Assembly: GCF_016888005.1 (NCBI RefSeq)
Contig: NZ_JAFDVE010000033.1
Location: 1-60,970, forward strand
DNA length: 60,970 nucleotides
Direction: 5' to 3'
DNA from: Phycicoccus sp. CSK15P-2
Lineage (GTDB): Bacteria > Actinomycetota > Actinomycetes > Actinomycetales > Dermatophilaceae
The notes beneath the pieces are model-generated. The model did no database searches and had not been told where the DNA came from. It was given only the letters and a program-made list of their open reading frames with translations. Position numbers and translations under genes: made by a program. Below, piece by piece: positions 45,239 to 54,161 of this stretch. Each line of letters starts with the position of its first letter. The stretch's first letter is position 1.

Positions 45239-46234
45239 TCACCGCGTTCCGTTCTGGGCGAACTCGGCGACCTGCTCGACGTTCGAGGAGTCGACGAACG
45301 CCGGGCCCGTCGCGACGTTCTCGCCGCCACCGAGGACGTTGCCGTTGTTGATGTAGAGCCACAGCGAGTCGACGGCGAGGTAGCCCTGGACGTACGGCTG
45401 CTGGTCGATGGCGAAGGCGACGTCGCCGTCCTGGATCGCGCTGACGAGCTCGCCGTTGGTGTCGAACGTGCCGATCTTCGCCTCCGAGCCCGCGCCCTCG
45501 ACGGACTGGACCGCGTCGAGTGCGAACTGCGCGCCGAGGGTCAGCACGTAGTCGACGCTCTTGTCCTCGGTGAGCTTGGCCTGGATGGCCGTCGTCACCG
45601 CCGAGTCGTCGCGGCCGTTGACGTAGAGCCGCTCGACCTTCGCCCCCTCGGCACCCTCGGTGACACCGTCGCACCGTGCCTCGAGCTGGGACTGGCCCTG
45701 CTCCTGGATGACGCAGACGATGTTCTTGCCGCCTTCCTCGACGATCTTCTCGCCGGCGGCGACGCCGGCGTCGCTCTCGCTCTGGCCGAAGAAGCCGATG
45801 GCGCCGAGGCCGAGGGCGTCCGGGCCGCCGGCGTTGAACATCGAGACGGGGATGCCGGCGGCGACCGCCGACTCGATGACCGCGCCGAGCGCGCCGGTGT
45901 TGGGATCGGTGACGGCGATCCCGTCGACCCCCTTGTCGATGGCCGCCTGGACGAGCTGGGCCTGCTTCGTCGCGTCGGGGTCGTTGGAGTACTCGAGGTT
46001 GACGTTGTCCTTCTGCGACGCGGACTCGGCACCCTTGCGGATGACGTCCCAGAAGGTGTCTCCGGGTGCCTGGTGGGTGATCATCGCGATGGTGATCTGC
46101 TCGGTGTCGGCCTGGCCGGCGTTGCCGCCGCCACCGTCGGAGGTCTCGCGGCCGCCTCCCGAGGAGCACGCCGCGAGCGAGAGCGCGGCGACGAGAGAGG
46201 CGGCGGCGAGGACCGTGGGCTTCGTGCGGGTCAT
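45239..46234 (-). CDS. Inositol/sugar-binding lipoprotein
   Basis: This 331-residue periplasmic-binding-protein-like lipoprotein has its lipobox in LAACSSGGG (Cys about residue 23). The mature domain has MITHQAPGDTFWDVIRKGA, DGIAVTDPNTGALG, GIPVSMFNAGG and DQQPYVQGYLAVDSLWLY, typical of peripBP_4 sugar and inositol receptors. The gene is the first of the transporter set and follows iolD after a 129-bp gap. Confidence 0.87.
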   Translation of the reverse strand: MTRTKPTVLAAASLVAALSLAACSSGGGRETSDGGGGNAGQADTEQITIAMITHQAPGDTFWDVIRKGAESASQKDNVNLEYSNDPDATKQAQLVQAAIDKGVDGIAVTDPNTGALGAVIESAVAAGIPVSMFNAGGPDALGLGAIGFFGQSESDAGVAAGEKIVEEGGKNIVCVIQEQGQSQLEARCDGVTEGAEGAKVERLYVNGRDDSAVTTAIQAKLTEDKSVDYVLTLGAQFALDAVQSVEGAGSEAKIGTFDTNGELVSAIQDGDVAFAIDQQPYVQGYLAVDSLWLYINNGNVLGGGENVATGPAFVDSSNVEQVAEFAQNGTR

Positions 46235-46363
46235 GGGGTTTTCTGCCTTTCGAACATCACCGCTTCGTCGAGGCGGTGTCCTGGGGTTCCGTGAGCTGTG
46301 CTGGTCGGACGGACGGGAAGGTCGGTGGCCGCGGCGCGGCGTCGGGTGCTCGCAGGTCGGGCC

Positions 46364-48352
46364 TCAGCCCCTCTCGGCGCGCCGGCCCCGGCGGCGTCCG
46401 GTCGGGACGTCCGTCGGGGTGACGAGGGGTCGCTGGCTCTTCTTGTGGTCGGTGTAGTCGCCGTGCGCCGACCGGGTGGTCGACAGGTCGCTGACCTCGC
46501 TCACCGGCACGTCCCACCAGCTCTCGCTGTCGGGCGCGTGGACGAACGGGTCGGTCTCGACGTGGATGACGACGGGCCCGCCGTCCTGCGGCCACGCACG
46601 GGCCTCGGCGACCGCCGCCGCGAGGCCCTCCGCGGAGTGCACCTCGATGACGTGGCAGCCGAGGCTGCGCGCGTTGGCGGCGAGGTCGACCGGCACGAGA
46701 TCGCCGTCGAGCCGGTGGCTCTCCTCGCCACGCATCCGGTAGCGGGTGCCGAAGCGCTGCGAGCCGAGGCTCTCCGAGAGCGAGCCGATCGAGTGGAAGC
46801 CGTGGTTCTGGACGAGGACGACGACGACCTTGACCCGCTCCTGGACGGCGGTGACGAGCTCGGTGGGCATCATGAGGTAGCCGCCGTCGCCGACCATCGC
46901 GAACACCTCGCGGGTGGGGTCGGCGAGCTTGATCCCGATCGACGCGGGCACCTCGTAGCCCATGCAGGAGTACCCGTACTCGACGTGGTACGCCTTGCGG
47001 TCCCGCACCCGCCACAGCTTGTGCAGGTCACCGGGCATCGAGCCGGCGGCGCAGAGGACGACGTCGCGCGGGTCGGTGAGCTCGTTGACCGCGCCGAGCA
47101 CCTGGCCCTGGGTGAGCAGGCCGTCGGCGAGCTTCCTCGTCACCCTGCGCGGCGGGTCGTAGGCGGCCTCGACCGCGGCGTCCCACTCCTTCCACAGCTT
47201 CGCCTGGCGCCGGCGGTACGAGCCGGGCACCGACCAGTCGTCGAGGGCGCCGGTGAGGGCGACGAGCGCCTCGCGCGCGTCCGCGACGACCGACAGGCCA
47301 CTGTGCTTCCCGGCGTCGAACGCGGCGATGTTGACGTTGACGAACCGCACGCCGTCGGCCTGGAACGCGGTGCGCGAGGCGGTCGTGAAGTCGCTCCACC
47401 GGGTGCCGACCCCGATGACGACGTCGGCCTCGCGGGCGAGCGCGTTGGCGGCGGTCGTGCCGGTGGAGCCCACGGCGCCCATCTGCTGCGGGTGGCCGTG
47501 CGGCAGCGATCCCTTTCCGGCCTGCGCCTCCCCGACGGGGATGCCGGTGGACTCGCAGAACGCCCGCAGCGCGTCCTCGGCGCCGGAGTAGTGGACGCCA
47601 CCCCCGGCGACGAGCATCGGCCGCTTCGCGGACCGGATGACCTCCGCGGCCGCGGCGACGCGGTCGGGCTCGGGCAGTGGGCGCGCGACGTGCCAGGTGC
47701 GCTCGGCGAAGAGCTCCTCGGGCCAGTCGAACGCCTCGGCCTGGACGTCCTGCGGGAGCGAGATCGTCACCGCACCGGTCTCGGCGGGGTCGGTGAGCAC
47801 GCGCATCGCACCGAGCAGCGCCGACGGCAGCTGCTCGGGCCGCATCACCTCGTCGAAGAACCGGGACAGCGGCCGGAAGGCGTCGTTGACGGTGACGTCC
47901 CCGGCGTGCGGCAGCTCGAGCTCCTGGAGCACCGGCGCCGAGACGCGGGTGGCGAAGGTGCCCGACGGCAGGAGCAGCACGGGCAGCCGGTTGACCGTCG
48001 CGAGCGCGGCGCCGGTGAGCATGTTCGTCGAGCCCGGGCCGACCGACGCGGTGCAGGCCCAGGTCTGCAGCCGGTCCTTCTGCCGGGCGTAGGCGACGGA
48101 GGTGTGCACCATCGCCTGCTCGTTGCGGGCGAGCACGTACGGCAGCCCGGGAGTCTCGCCGGCCTCGGTGGCGCGGACCTCCTCCTGGAGCAGCGCCTGG
48201 CCGACTCCCGCGACGTTGCCGTGCCCGAAGATGCCGAAGCACCCGGCGAACAGCCGCCGGCGCTCGCCGTCGCGCTCGGTCCACTGCTGCGCGAGGAAGC
48301 GCACCGTGGCCTGGGCGACGGTGAGCCGGACGGTGCCGGGCGAACGGCTCAT
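46364..48352 (-). CDS. iolD: 3D-(3,5/4)-trihydroxycyclohexane-1,2-dione hydrolase
   Basis: This 662-residue ThDP enzyme has an N-terminal PYR domain with YVLARNEQAMVHTSVAYARQ carrying the catalytic Glu, a central domain with RPMLVAGGGVHYSGA, and a C-terminal PP domain with the GDGGYLMMPTEL...VQN ThDP motif and FHSIGSLSESLGSQRFG, characteristic of IolD. It opens the ring of the dione formed by IolE, giving 5-deoxy-glucuronate. The ATG overlaps the iolB stop by 4 bp. The C-terminus ends in a strongly basic tail (RRRGRRAERG). Confidence 0.93.
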   Translation of the reverse strand: MSRSPGTVRLTVAQATVRFLAQQWTERDGERRRLFAGCFGIFGHGNVAGVGQALLQEEVRATEAGETPGLPYVLARNEQAMVHTSVAYARQKDRLQTWACTASVGPGSTNMLTGAALATVNRLPVLLLPSGTFATRVSAPVLQELELPHAGDVTVNDAFRPLSRFFDEVMRPEQLPSALLGAMRVLTDPAETGAVTISLPQDVQAEAFDWPEELFAERTWHVARPLPEPDRVAAAAEVIRSAKRPMLVAGGGVHYSGAEDALRAFCESTGIPVGEAQAGKGSLPHGHPQQMGAVGSTGTTAANALAREADVVIGVGTRWSDFTTASRTAFQADGVRFVNVNIAAFDAGKHSGLSVVADAREALVALTGALDDWSVPGSYRRRQAKLWKEWDAAVEAAYDPPRRVTRKLADGLLTQGQVLGAVNELTDPRDVVLCAAGSMPGDLHKLWRVRDRKAYHVEYGYSCMGYEVPASIGIKLADPTREVFAMVGDGGYLMMPTELVTAVQERVKVVVVLVQNHGFHSIGSLSESLGSQRFGTRYRMRGEESHRLDGDLVPVDLAANARSLGCHVIEVHSAEGLAAAVAEARAWPQDGGPVVIHVETDPFVHAPDSESWWDVPVSEVSDLSTTRSAHGDYTDHKKSQRPLVTPTDVPTGRRRGRRAERG

Positions 48353-49302
48353 CGGGTCTCCTGTCCGGTCGGGAGGCGGGGGTCGACGGGCTGGTCCGCC
48401 CAGCCGTCGCGGACCCAGGCGTGCGCCGGGTCGTCACAGATGCGCCAGGCCCGCTCCGGTCCGGGGCCGGCCATGACGTTGAGGTAGTACAGGTCGGCGT
48501 CCGGAGCGGCCATCGCGGGCCCGTGCCACCCGTGCGGGACGAGGACGACGTCGCCGGTCCCGACCTCGGCGAGGACGTCGAGACCGGGGCGGGCCGCGGC
48601 ACCGTAGACCCGCAGGTAGCCGACCGGGTCGGTGCCGCGGTCGTCGGTCGAGCGGGTCTCGACGTAGTAGATCTCCTCGAGCTCGGTCTCCTCGCCGGGG
48701 CGTTCCTGGTCGTGCTTGTGCGGCGGCCAGCTGGACCAGTTGCCCGCCGGCGTAACGACCTCGCAGACGAGGAGGGAGTCGGCGTCGAGGACGTCCGGCA
48801 GGCCCAGGTTGCGGACCTCACGGCTCGCGGTGCCCGCGCCCCGGAGCTCGACCGGTACCTCGGCCGCGCGGACGTGCCGGTACGGCTTCGGCTGCTCGGC
48901 CTTGGTGGCCGGGGCGCCGCAGAGCGCGACCCGCGCGGACCCGTCCGAGGTGTTGGTGACCCGGATCGTCGAGCCGCGGCCCGCGTAGACGACGTCTGTA
49001 GGCCCGGCGAAGACCGACGGACGCCCCGGGAGGTCGACCGAGTGCTCGGTGCCGTCGGCCTCGGTGACCTCGACGCGCCAGGCCCCGGTCAGGGGGACGA
49101 CCAGCGTCTCCTCGCCGCCGGAGTCGTGCTCGGCGTGTCCCTCCGCGGCGCACCATGCGACCCGCAGCGTCGTGTGCCGCCATCCCTCGACGGGATGCGA
49201 CGCGGTCGGCGTGATCGCGACCCGGAACCGCCCCTCGGAGGAGCTGCCGAGCGGGCGGACGTAGTGGTGGTTGTCCAGGCCGGTGCCGGACACGGGGCTC
49301 AT
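48349..49302 (-). CDS. iolB: 5-deoxy-glucuronate isomerase
   Basis: This 317-residue bicupin is of the IolB/KduI type. It has an N-terminal GGEETLVVPLTGAWRVEV cupin and a C-terminal cupin with SSWPPHKHDQE and EEIYYVE metal ligands, then VLVPHGWHGPAMAAPDADLY. It isomerises 5-deoxy-glucuronate to 2-deoxy-5-keteogluconate, the step after IolD. Both ends overlap neighbouring genes by 4 bp (aldolase upstream, iolD downstream). Confidence 0.92.
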   Translation of the reverse strand: MSPVSGTGLDNHHYVRPLGSSSEGRFRVAITPTASHPVEGWRHTTLRVAWCAAEGHAEHDSGGEETLVVPLTGAWRVEVTEADGTEHSVDLPGRPSVFAGPTDVVYAGRGSTIRVTNTSDGSARVALCGAPATKAEQPKPYRHVRAAEVPVELRGAGTASREVRNLGLPDVLDADSLLVCEVVTPAGNWSSWPPHKHDQERPGEETELEEIYYVETRSTDDRGTDPVGYLRVYGAAARPGLDVLAEVGTGDVVLVPHGWHGPAMAAPDADLYYLNVMAGPGPERAWRICDDPAHAWVRDGWADQPVDPRLPTGQETR

Positions 49303-50195
49303 CGGGATCCTCCGTGGACGAGATGGGCGGCGATGTCGACGGCGGCGGAGACGTCGCCGTCCGGGGGGTAGAGGAGGGCGCGGCCCACGACGAGTCCCCG
49401 GACAGCCGGGATGTCGAGGGCGGCCCCCCACGAGGCGTAGGTGTCGTCGGGGTGGCCCTGGGGGTCGCCCCCGAGCAGCAGGGTGGGCAGGGTCGTGGCG
49501 TCCATGACCCGCTCGAGGTCGTCGACCACCGGCAGCTTGAGCCAGGTGCGCGCGCTCGTCGCCCCCAGGCCGGAGGCGACGTGGATCGAGCGGATGGTCG
49601 AGTCCGGGTCGAGGAGGTTGCGGACCCGGCCGTCCTCGACGACCGACCAGAACGGCTCGACCATGGCCATCAGGCCGTGCCCGGCGAGCGCGGTCACCGC
49701 GTGCGCGCTCGCCTCGAGCGTCGCCACCGTGCCGGGATGGTCCAGCGCCACCCGGGTGAGCATCTTCCCGCCGTCCAGACCGCGCGCGGCGATCTCGTCC
49801 GCCGTGTAGCCGGTGAACCGGTCGTCGAGCTCGAAGACCGACCCCTGCAGGCCGCCGCGGTTCATCGACCCGATGGCGAGACGGCCCTCGAGGGCACCCA
49901 TGAGGAGGAGGTCGTCGAGGACGTCGGGGGTGCCGAGCACGCCGTCCACGCCGGGGCGCGACACGGCGGTCGCGAGCCGCTCGAGGAGGTCGGTGCGGCT
50001 CGCCATGGCCCGGGCGTCGCCCCGCACGCCGAGGGCACCGCGCGCCGGGTGGTCGGCGGCGACGACGAGGAGGCGGCCGTCGTCCCCGAGGAGCGGGCGA
50101 CGCTCGCGGCCCGCCCACGCCGTGCCGATGCGCTCGGGCTCGCCGGCCCGGATGTCGGTGAGCTCGGCGCGGGAGACACGCTGGAAGGAGGTCAT
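49299..50195 (-). CDS. Cgl0158-family (beta/alpha)8 barrel aldolase of inositol cluster
   Basis: This 298-residue TIM-barrel protein has LLVVAADHPARGALGV near the N-terminus, LAIGSMNRGGLQGSVFELDD, MLTRVALDHPGTVATLEA and a C-terminal LLLGGDPQGHPDDTYASWGA. These fit the Cgl0158 family of actinobacterial inositol clusters, often annotated as deoxyribose-phosphate aldolase. Since no IolJ is present, it is the likely aldolase that splits 2-deoxy-5-ketogluconate 6-phosphate to dihydroxyacetone phosphate and malonate semialdehyde. That role is inferred from position. Confidence 0.8.
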   Translation of the reverse strand: MTSFQRVSRAELTDIRAGEPERIGTAWAGRERRPLLGDDGRLLVVAADHPARGALGVRGDARAMASRTDLLERLATAVSRPGVDGVLGTPDVLDDLLLMGALEGRLAIGSMNRGGLQGSVFELDDRFTGYTADEIAARGLDGGKMLTRVALDHPGTVATLEASAHAVTALAGHGLMAMVEPFWSVVEDGRVRNLLDPDSTIRSIHVASGLGATSARTWLKLPVVDDLERVMDATTLPTLLLGGDPQGHPDDTYASWGAALDIPAVRGLVVGRALLYPPDGDVSAAVDIAAHLVHGGSR

Positions 50196-51166
50196 GACGC
50201 GTCCCCTCCGTCGGCGAGCGCGGCCTGCACCTCGTAGGTCGTCGGCATGGCGGTCGAGCACTCCAGCCGGGACGCGACGATCGCGCCCGCGACGTTCGCG
50301 AACGCGACGGTGCGGCGCAGGTCCCACTCGGCGAGCAGGCCGTGGACGAGGGCCCCGCCGAAGGCGTCCCCGGCCCCGAGGCCGTTGACGACGGTGACCC
50401 GGTGCGGTGCGACCTCCACCCGCTCGTCCCGGGTGACCGCGAGGACGCCCCTGGGGCCCTGTTTGACGACGGCGAGGTCGAGGCCGCGCTCGAGCAGCGC
50501 GTCCGCGGCCCGCTGGGGGTCGGTCTCGCCGACGGCGATCTCGCACTCCTCGCGGTTGCCGACGGCGACGGTCACGTGCTCGAGGGCCTTGCCCACCTGC
50601 TCGCTCGCCTCGGTGGGGTCGGCCCAGAACATCGGGCGGTAGTCGAGGTCGAGGACGGTGTGCCCGGCCCGGCCCCGCACGTCCCACGCCGCGGTGTGCG
50701 CGGACCGGGAGGGCTCCTGGGACAGACCGGTCACCGTGGCCCAGAAGACCCGGGCCTCGCGGATCGCCTCGTGGGGCAGCTCGTCCGGGGTGATGAGCAG
50801 GTCCGGTGCGGAGGGGTACCGGTAGAAGTGCAGCGGGAAGTCGTCCGGGGGGAAGACCTCGCAGAAGGTGACCGGGGTGGGCGGACCGTCCCCCTCGATG
50901 ACCGAGACGAACTCCGGGTCCACCCCGAGCCGCGCGGTCTCGCGGCGGACGTAGCGGCCGAACGGGTCGGCCCCCACCTTGGTCACGAGTGCCACCCGGC
51001 GGCCGTGCCGGGCTGCGGCGACGGCGACGTTCGTGGCGCTGCCGCCGAGGAACTTCTGGAAGGTGCGGACGTCCTCGAGACCGACGCCGTGCTCGAGGGG
51101 GTAGACGTCGACGCCGGTGCGTCCCATCGAGACGAGGTCGTAGGCGGGTGCGGACATCTCGCTCAT
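50192..51166 (-). CDS. iolC: 5-dehydro-2-deoxygluconokinase
   Basis: This 324-residue PfkB-family kinase starts with LVSMGRTGVDVYPLEHGVGL, which is typical of IolC. FLGGSATNVAVAAARHG is the first PfkB signature. NGLGAGDAFGGALVHGL is the second, with the catalytic Asp. The enzyme phosphorylates 2-deoxy-5-ketogluconate. It overlaps the aldolase and dehydrogenase genes by 4 bp on each side, so it is in the middle of the main inositol operon. Confidence 0.92.
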   Translation of the reverse strand: MSEMSAPAYDLVSMGRTGVDVYPLEHGVGLEDVRTFQKFLGGSATNVAVAAARHGRRVALVTKVGADPFGRYVRRETARLGVDPEFVSVIEGDGPPTPVTFCEVFPPDDFPLHFYRYPSAPDLLITPDELPHEAIREARVFWATVTGLSQEPSRSAHTAAWDVRGRAGHTVLDLDYRPMFWADPTEASEQVGKALEHVTVAVGNREECEIAVGETDPQRAADALLERGLDLAVVKQGPRGVLAVTRDERVEVAPHRVTVVNGLGAGDAFGGALVHGLLAEWDLRRTVAFANVAGAIVASRLECSTAMPTTYEVQAALADGGDAS

Positions 51167-52173
51167 CCTTCGACCGTGGCGATCTCGGCCATGTCCACGG
51201 GGCGGCGCTCGGCGCGGGAGAGCTCACAGGCCTCGGCGACGCGGAACGCCTCGAGGGCGTCGCGGACCGTGCAGGGGCTCGCGAGGTGGCCGGCGGCGAC
51301 CTCGCAGAAGGCCGCGAGCTCGGCCGTGTACGCGGTCCGGAAGCGGTCCATGAAGACCAGGTGGGGCGTACCGCGGGGGAAGTCGGCACCCGGCTCCGCG
51401 GACACGAGGGCGAGCGAGTCGTCGAACCCGACGCCGAGGACGGCGTGCTCGCCCATGACCTCCATCCGGACGTCGTAGCCGGTGCCGGAGTAGCGCGTCG
51501 CCGTGACCGTCGCGAGCGTCCCGTCGTCGAGGGTGAGCACCGCGACCGCGGTGTCGACGTCGCCGGCCTCGCGGAAGAAGGGCGCACCGACGTTCTCGCC
51601 GGTCGCGTACACCGTGACGACCTCGCGGCCGGTGACGAAACGGATGCCGTCGACGTCGTGCACGGCGCAGTCCCGGAAGATGCCGCCGCTCGTCGGGATG
51701 TACGCGGCGTGGGGCGGCGCCTGGTCGTGGGTCTGGCTGCGGACGGCGTGGACGGTACCCAGCTCGCCCGCCGCGACGGCCTCCCGGGCACGCCGGTGGC
51801 CGGGGTCGAAGCGGCGCTGGAAGCCGACGTGCACCGGGACGTCGGTCGACTCGGCGAGGTGGGCCAGCTCGATGGTCTCCGCGAGGGTCGCGGCCACGGG
51901 CTTCTCGCAGAAGACCGGGACGCCGGCCTCCAGGGCGGCCCGCAGCAGCGGCGCGTGGCCCGGGGTGGCGGTGGCGATGACGACGCCGTCGATGCCGGAG
52001 TCGAGGAGGGTCGCCGCGTCCGGCGCGGTCTCGAGCCCGAGCTCGGTGGCGACCTTCTCGGTGAGCACGGGGTCGGCGTCGGTGGCGACCACCGTGTCGA
52101 CGGCCGGCAGCGCGGAGAGGGTCGCCGCGTGGAAGGCACCGATACGCCCCACACCCGCCAGACCGATCCGCAT
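51163..52173 (-). CDS. Gfo/Idh/MocA oxidoreductase, inositol 2-dehydrogenase, first gene of main operon
   Basis: From the ATG at 52173 (GAAGGAG upstream) the product is 336 residues with IGLAGVGRIGAFH, FCEKPVAATL, VGFQRRFDPG and GGIFRDCAVHDVDGIRF. It is a close paralogue of the protein at 18838. As the lead gene before iolC it is the best candidate for the main IolG. The in-frame ATG at 52248 would lie inside the operator region and is rejected. Its divergent promoter holds tandem inositol boxes. Confidence 0.87.
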   Translation of the reverse strand: MRIGLAGVGRIGAFHAATLSALPAVDTVVATDADPVLTEKVATELGLETAPDAATLLDSGIDGVVIATATPGHAPLLRAALEAGVPVFCEKPVAATLAETIELAHLAESTDVPVHVGFQRRFDPGHRRAREAVAAGELGTVHAVRSQTHDQAPPHAAYIPTSGGIFRDCAVHDVDGIRFVTGREVVTVYATGENVGAPFFREAGDVDTAVAVLTLDDGTLATVTATRYSGTGYDVRMEVMGEHAVLGVGFDDSLALVSAEPGADFPRGTPHLVFMDRFRTAYTAELAAFCEVAAGHLASPCTVRDALEAFRVAEACELSRAERRPVDMAEIATVEG

Positions 52174-52247
52174 CCGCACTCCTTCGTGAGAGGCGCCGTC
52201 CGTGGCGCCGAGGGGGACGGGTCCACTGTCGCCGGGACGTGACGTCA

Positions 52248-52271
52248 TGTCAAGACTTTGTCCTTACATTC
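52248..52271. promoter_or_regulatory. Inositol-regulon box D, tandem, iol operon/gntR divergence
   Basis: TGTCCTTACATTC (52259-52271) preceded 11 bp earlier by the partial box TGTCAAGAC (52248-52256), in the gap between the main iol operon and the GntR gene. Tandem sites one helical turn apart suggest co-operative binding and autoregulation. Confidence 0.55.
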
Positions 52272-52318
52272 TGATATATGCACCTCAGGAACGGCTGACT
52301 TCCGCGTGGGGTCTGTCT

Positions 52319-52324
52319 TACAGT
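52319..52324 (+). promoter_or_regulatory. Leaderless -10 box of gntR-like gene
   Basis: TACAGT ends 7 bp before the GTG at 52332 and decides that start over the GTG at 52323, which would lie inside the -10. Confidence 0.4.
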
Positions 52325-52331
52325 GCTCTGC

Positions 52332-53072
52332 GTGAGCGCGCACCTCGTCACCGTCGAGATCGACCGCGACTCACCCGTGCCGCTCTACCACCAGCTGGCC
52401 GAGCAGCTGAGCGGGGCGATCGCCGACGGACGGCTCCAGCCCGGCGACCCGTTCGAGAACGAGGTCGCCCTGGCCGCCCGGCTCGCCCTGTCCCGCCCCA
52501 CGGTGCGCCGGGCCATCCAGGAGATGGTCGACCAGGGCCTCCTCGTCCGCCGCCGCGGCCTCGGCACCCACGTCGCCAACCGCAAGGTGCACCGCCGCGC
52601 CGAGCTCACCTCGCTCTGGGACGACCTGCGACGCGAGGGGCGGCACCCGAGCTCCTCCGTCGTCAGCCTCGAGACGGTCACCGACGAGCGCGCCGCCGCG
52701 GCGCTCGACCTCCCGGCCGACTCACCGCTGCTCCGCGTCGTGCGGGTGCGGTCGGCCGACGACGCCCCCATCGCGTACCTGCACAACTGGCTGCCGCCCC
52801 GCTTCTCCGACGTCACCCGCGAAGAGCTCGAGGAGACCGGGCTGTACGCGGCGCTGCGGGCCCGCGGGGTCAAGCCGGTCGTCGCCCGGCAGACCATCGG
52901 GGCGCGGATGCCCACGCCCACCGAGCGCCGGCACCTCGGCATCCGCGGCCAGCAGCCCGTGCTGACGATGAGCCGGATGGCCTTCGACGCCGCCGGCAAC
53001 GCCGTGGAGTTCGGCGACCACTGCTACCGCGCCGAGGACTACTCGATCGACATCATGGTGGACGAGCGCTGA
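52332..53072 (+). CDS. GntR/UTRA family regulator of inositol genes
   Basis: This 246-residue regulator has an N-terminal GntR winged helix (PLYHQLAEQLSGAIADGRLQ, then LALSRPTVRRAIQEMVDQGL and RRRGLGTHV) and a C-terminal UTRA effector domain (RVRSADDAPIAYLHNWLP, YAALRARGVKPVVARQTI, MSRMAFDAAGNAVEF). It diverges from the main iol operon over box D and is the only full-length regulator in the region, so it is the probable repressor recognising the TGTCnKnACATTA boxes. The GTG at 52332 fits a leaderless transcript; a GTG at 52323 is also in frame. Confidence 0.85.
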   Translation: MSAHLVTVEIDRDSPVPLYHQLAEQLSGAIADGRLQPGDPFENEVALAARLALSRPTVRRAIQEMVDQGLLVRRRGLGTHVANRKVHRRAELTSLWDDLRREGRHPSSSVVSLETVTDERAAAALDLPADSPLLRVVRVRSADDAPIAYLHNWLPPRFSDVTREELEETGLYAALRARGVKPVVARQTIGARMPTPTERRHLGIRGQQPVLTMSRMAFDAAGNAVEFGDHCYRAEDYSIDIMVDER

Positions 53073-53090
53073 CTCCCGGCGGGGCCGGCG

Positions 53091-54026
53091 TCAGGGCAGA
53101 CCGAGGCCGAGGCTCGCGAGGTACCTGCGCGTCTCGACGGCGATGGGCAGCGGGTCGGTCTTCGGGCAGCCGTACATGTCCTGCTCGCAGACGACGTAGA
53201 GCTCCTTGTCGAGGTCGGCGAGCGCCTCGACGAGGTCGCGCATGTCCGGCAGGCCCGCCGGTGGCGCCACGGAGACCCCGGCGTGCACCGCCTGGACGAA
53301 CGGCCAGTCCTCGTCGTGCGCCTGCTGGACCAGGGCGGCGTCCATCGCTTTGATGTGGACGTAGGAGATCCGCTCGGGGTACTTGCGGCAGAGCTCCATC
53401 GGGTCGCCGGAGCCGTAGACGATGTGGCCGGTGTCGAGGCAGAAGCCGACGTACTCGGGGTCGGTGGCCTCGAAGACGCGGTCGATGTCCTCGGGAGTCT
53501 CGATGTGGCTGTCGCCGTGCGGGTGCAGCACCATCGTCAGTCCGTAGTCCTCCTTCATGATCCGGCCGAGCCGGTTCGCGTTGGAGATGTAGAGCCGCCA
53601 GGCCTCGGGGGTGAGGACCTTGTCGTCGATGTAGGCGCCGGTCTTCTCGTCACGGAACATCGGGGGGAGGTGGACGACGTACTCGGCGCCGACCGCGGCG
53701 TGCGTCTCACCGATGGAGCGGAAGAGCTTCTCGGTGTCGGCCCAGGCCTCCTCCTTGTGGAGGATGCCCCAGCCGGTGCCGGCGACGACCCGGAAGCCGC
53801 GGGCGTCCATCTCGTCCTGGAGGCGCGCCGGGTCGGTGGGGAAGTACCCGAACGGGCCGGTCTCCATGACGGAGAAGCCGGCCTCGGCCATCTCGTCGAG
53901 CGCGACGTCCCAGTCGATCTGCTTCTCGTCCTGCGGGAACCAGACGCCCCACTGGTCGGGGCACACGCCGAGGGTCAGCTTGCCGTAGCGCGGGTCGGTC
54001 GTGTTGCGTGCCTTGGACTCGGCCAC
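53091..54026 (-). CDS. Sugar phosphate isomerase/epimerase, IolE-like (inosose dehydratase candidate)
   Basis: From the GTG at 54026 (GAGAGGAG upstream) the product has 311 residues. This AP-endonuclease-2 TIM barrel has LGVCPDQWGVWFPQDEKQ, EAGFSVMETGPFGYFPTDP, VVAGTGWGILH, LHPHGDSHIETPEDI, CLDTGHIVYG and YVHIKAMD. The layout is that of IolE, which dehydrates scyllo-inosose, and no other clear IolE is present. It converges on the gntR gene and has its own promoter with inositol box E. Another isomerase role cannot be excluded. Confidence 0.75.
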   Translation of the reverse strand: MAESKARNTTDPRYGKLTLGVCPDQWGVWFPQDEKQIDWDVALDEMAEAGFSVMETGPFGYFPTDPARLQDEMDARGFRVVAGTGWGILHKEEAWADTEKLFRSIGETHAAVGAEYVVHLPPMFRDEKTGAYIDDKVLTPEAWRLYISNANRLGRIMKEDYGLTMVLHPHGDSHIETPEDIDRVFEATDPEYVGFCLDTGHIVYGSGDPMELCRKYPERISYVHIKAMDAALVQQAHDEDWPFVQAVHAGVSVAPPAGLPDMRDLVEALADLDKELYVVCEQDMYGCPKTDPLPIAVETRRYLASLGLGLP

Positions 54027-54063
54027 AGGGGCTCCTCTCGACGGTGAGGGTCGGACCAGCAAA

Positions 54064-54076
54064 TGTTAGATCATTA
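54064..54076. promoter_or_regulatory. Inositol-regulon box E (weak)
   Basis: TGTTAGATCATTA, about 40 bp upstream of the IolE-like start, agrees with box A at 10 of 13 positions; a TATGTCATG follows directly. The region is strikingly AT-rich for this genome. Confidence 0.4.
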
Positions 54077-54161
54077 TGTCATGCGGTCAAAGCCCCGTCG
54101 AGATATCCGCAGCCGAGGCGCGCCGCGCGGTCGAGGTGAAACGCGACCCCCCCAAAGGCGC

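Noticed and set aside
46258-46278. Short inverted repeat CACCGC/GCGGTG after iolD
   Set aside because: Only 6 bp of stem with a 9-nt loop in GC-rich DNA; too weak to call a terminator.
51163-52248. Start of the main IolG-like gene at 52248
   Set aside because: It lies inside the operator region; the ATG at 52173 has a strong Shine-Dalgarno and begins the Rossmann fold.
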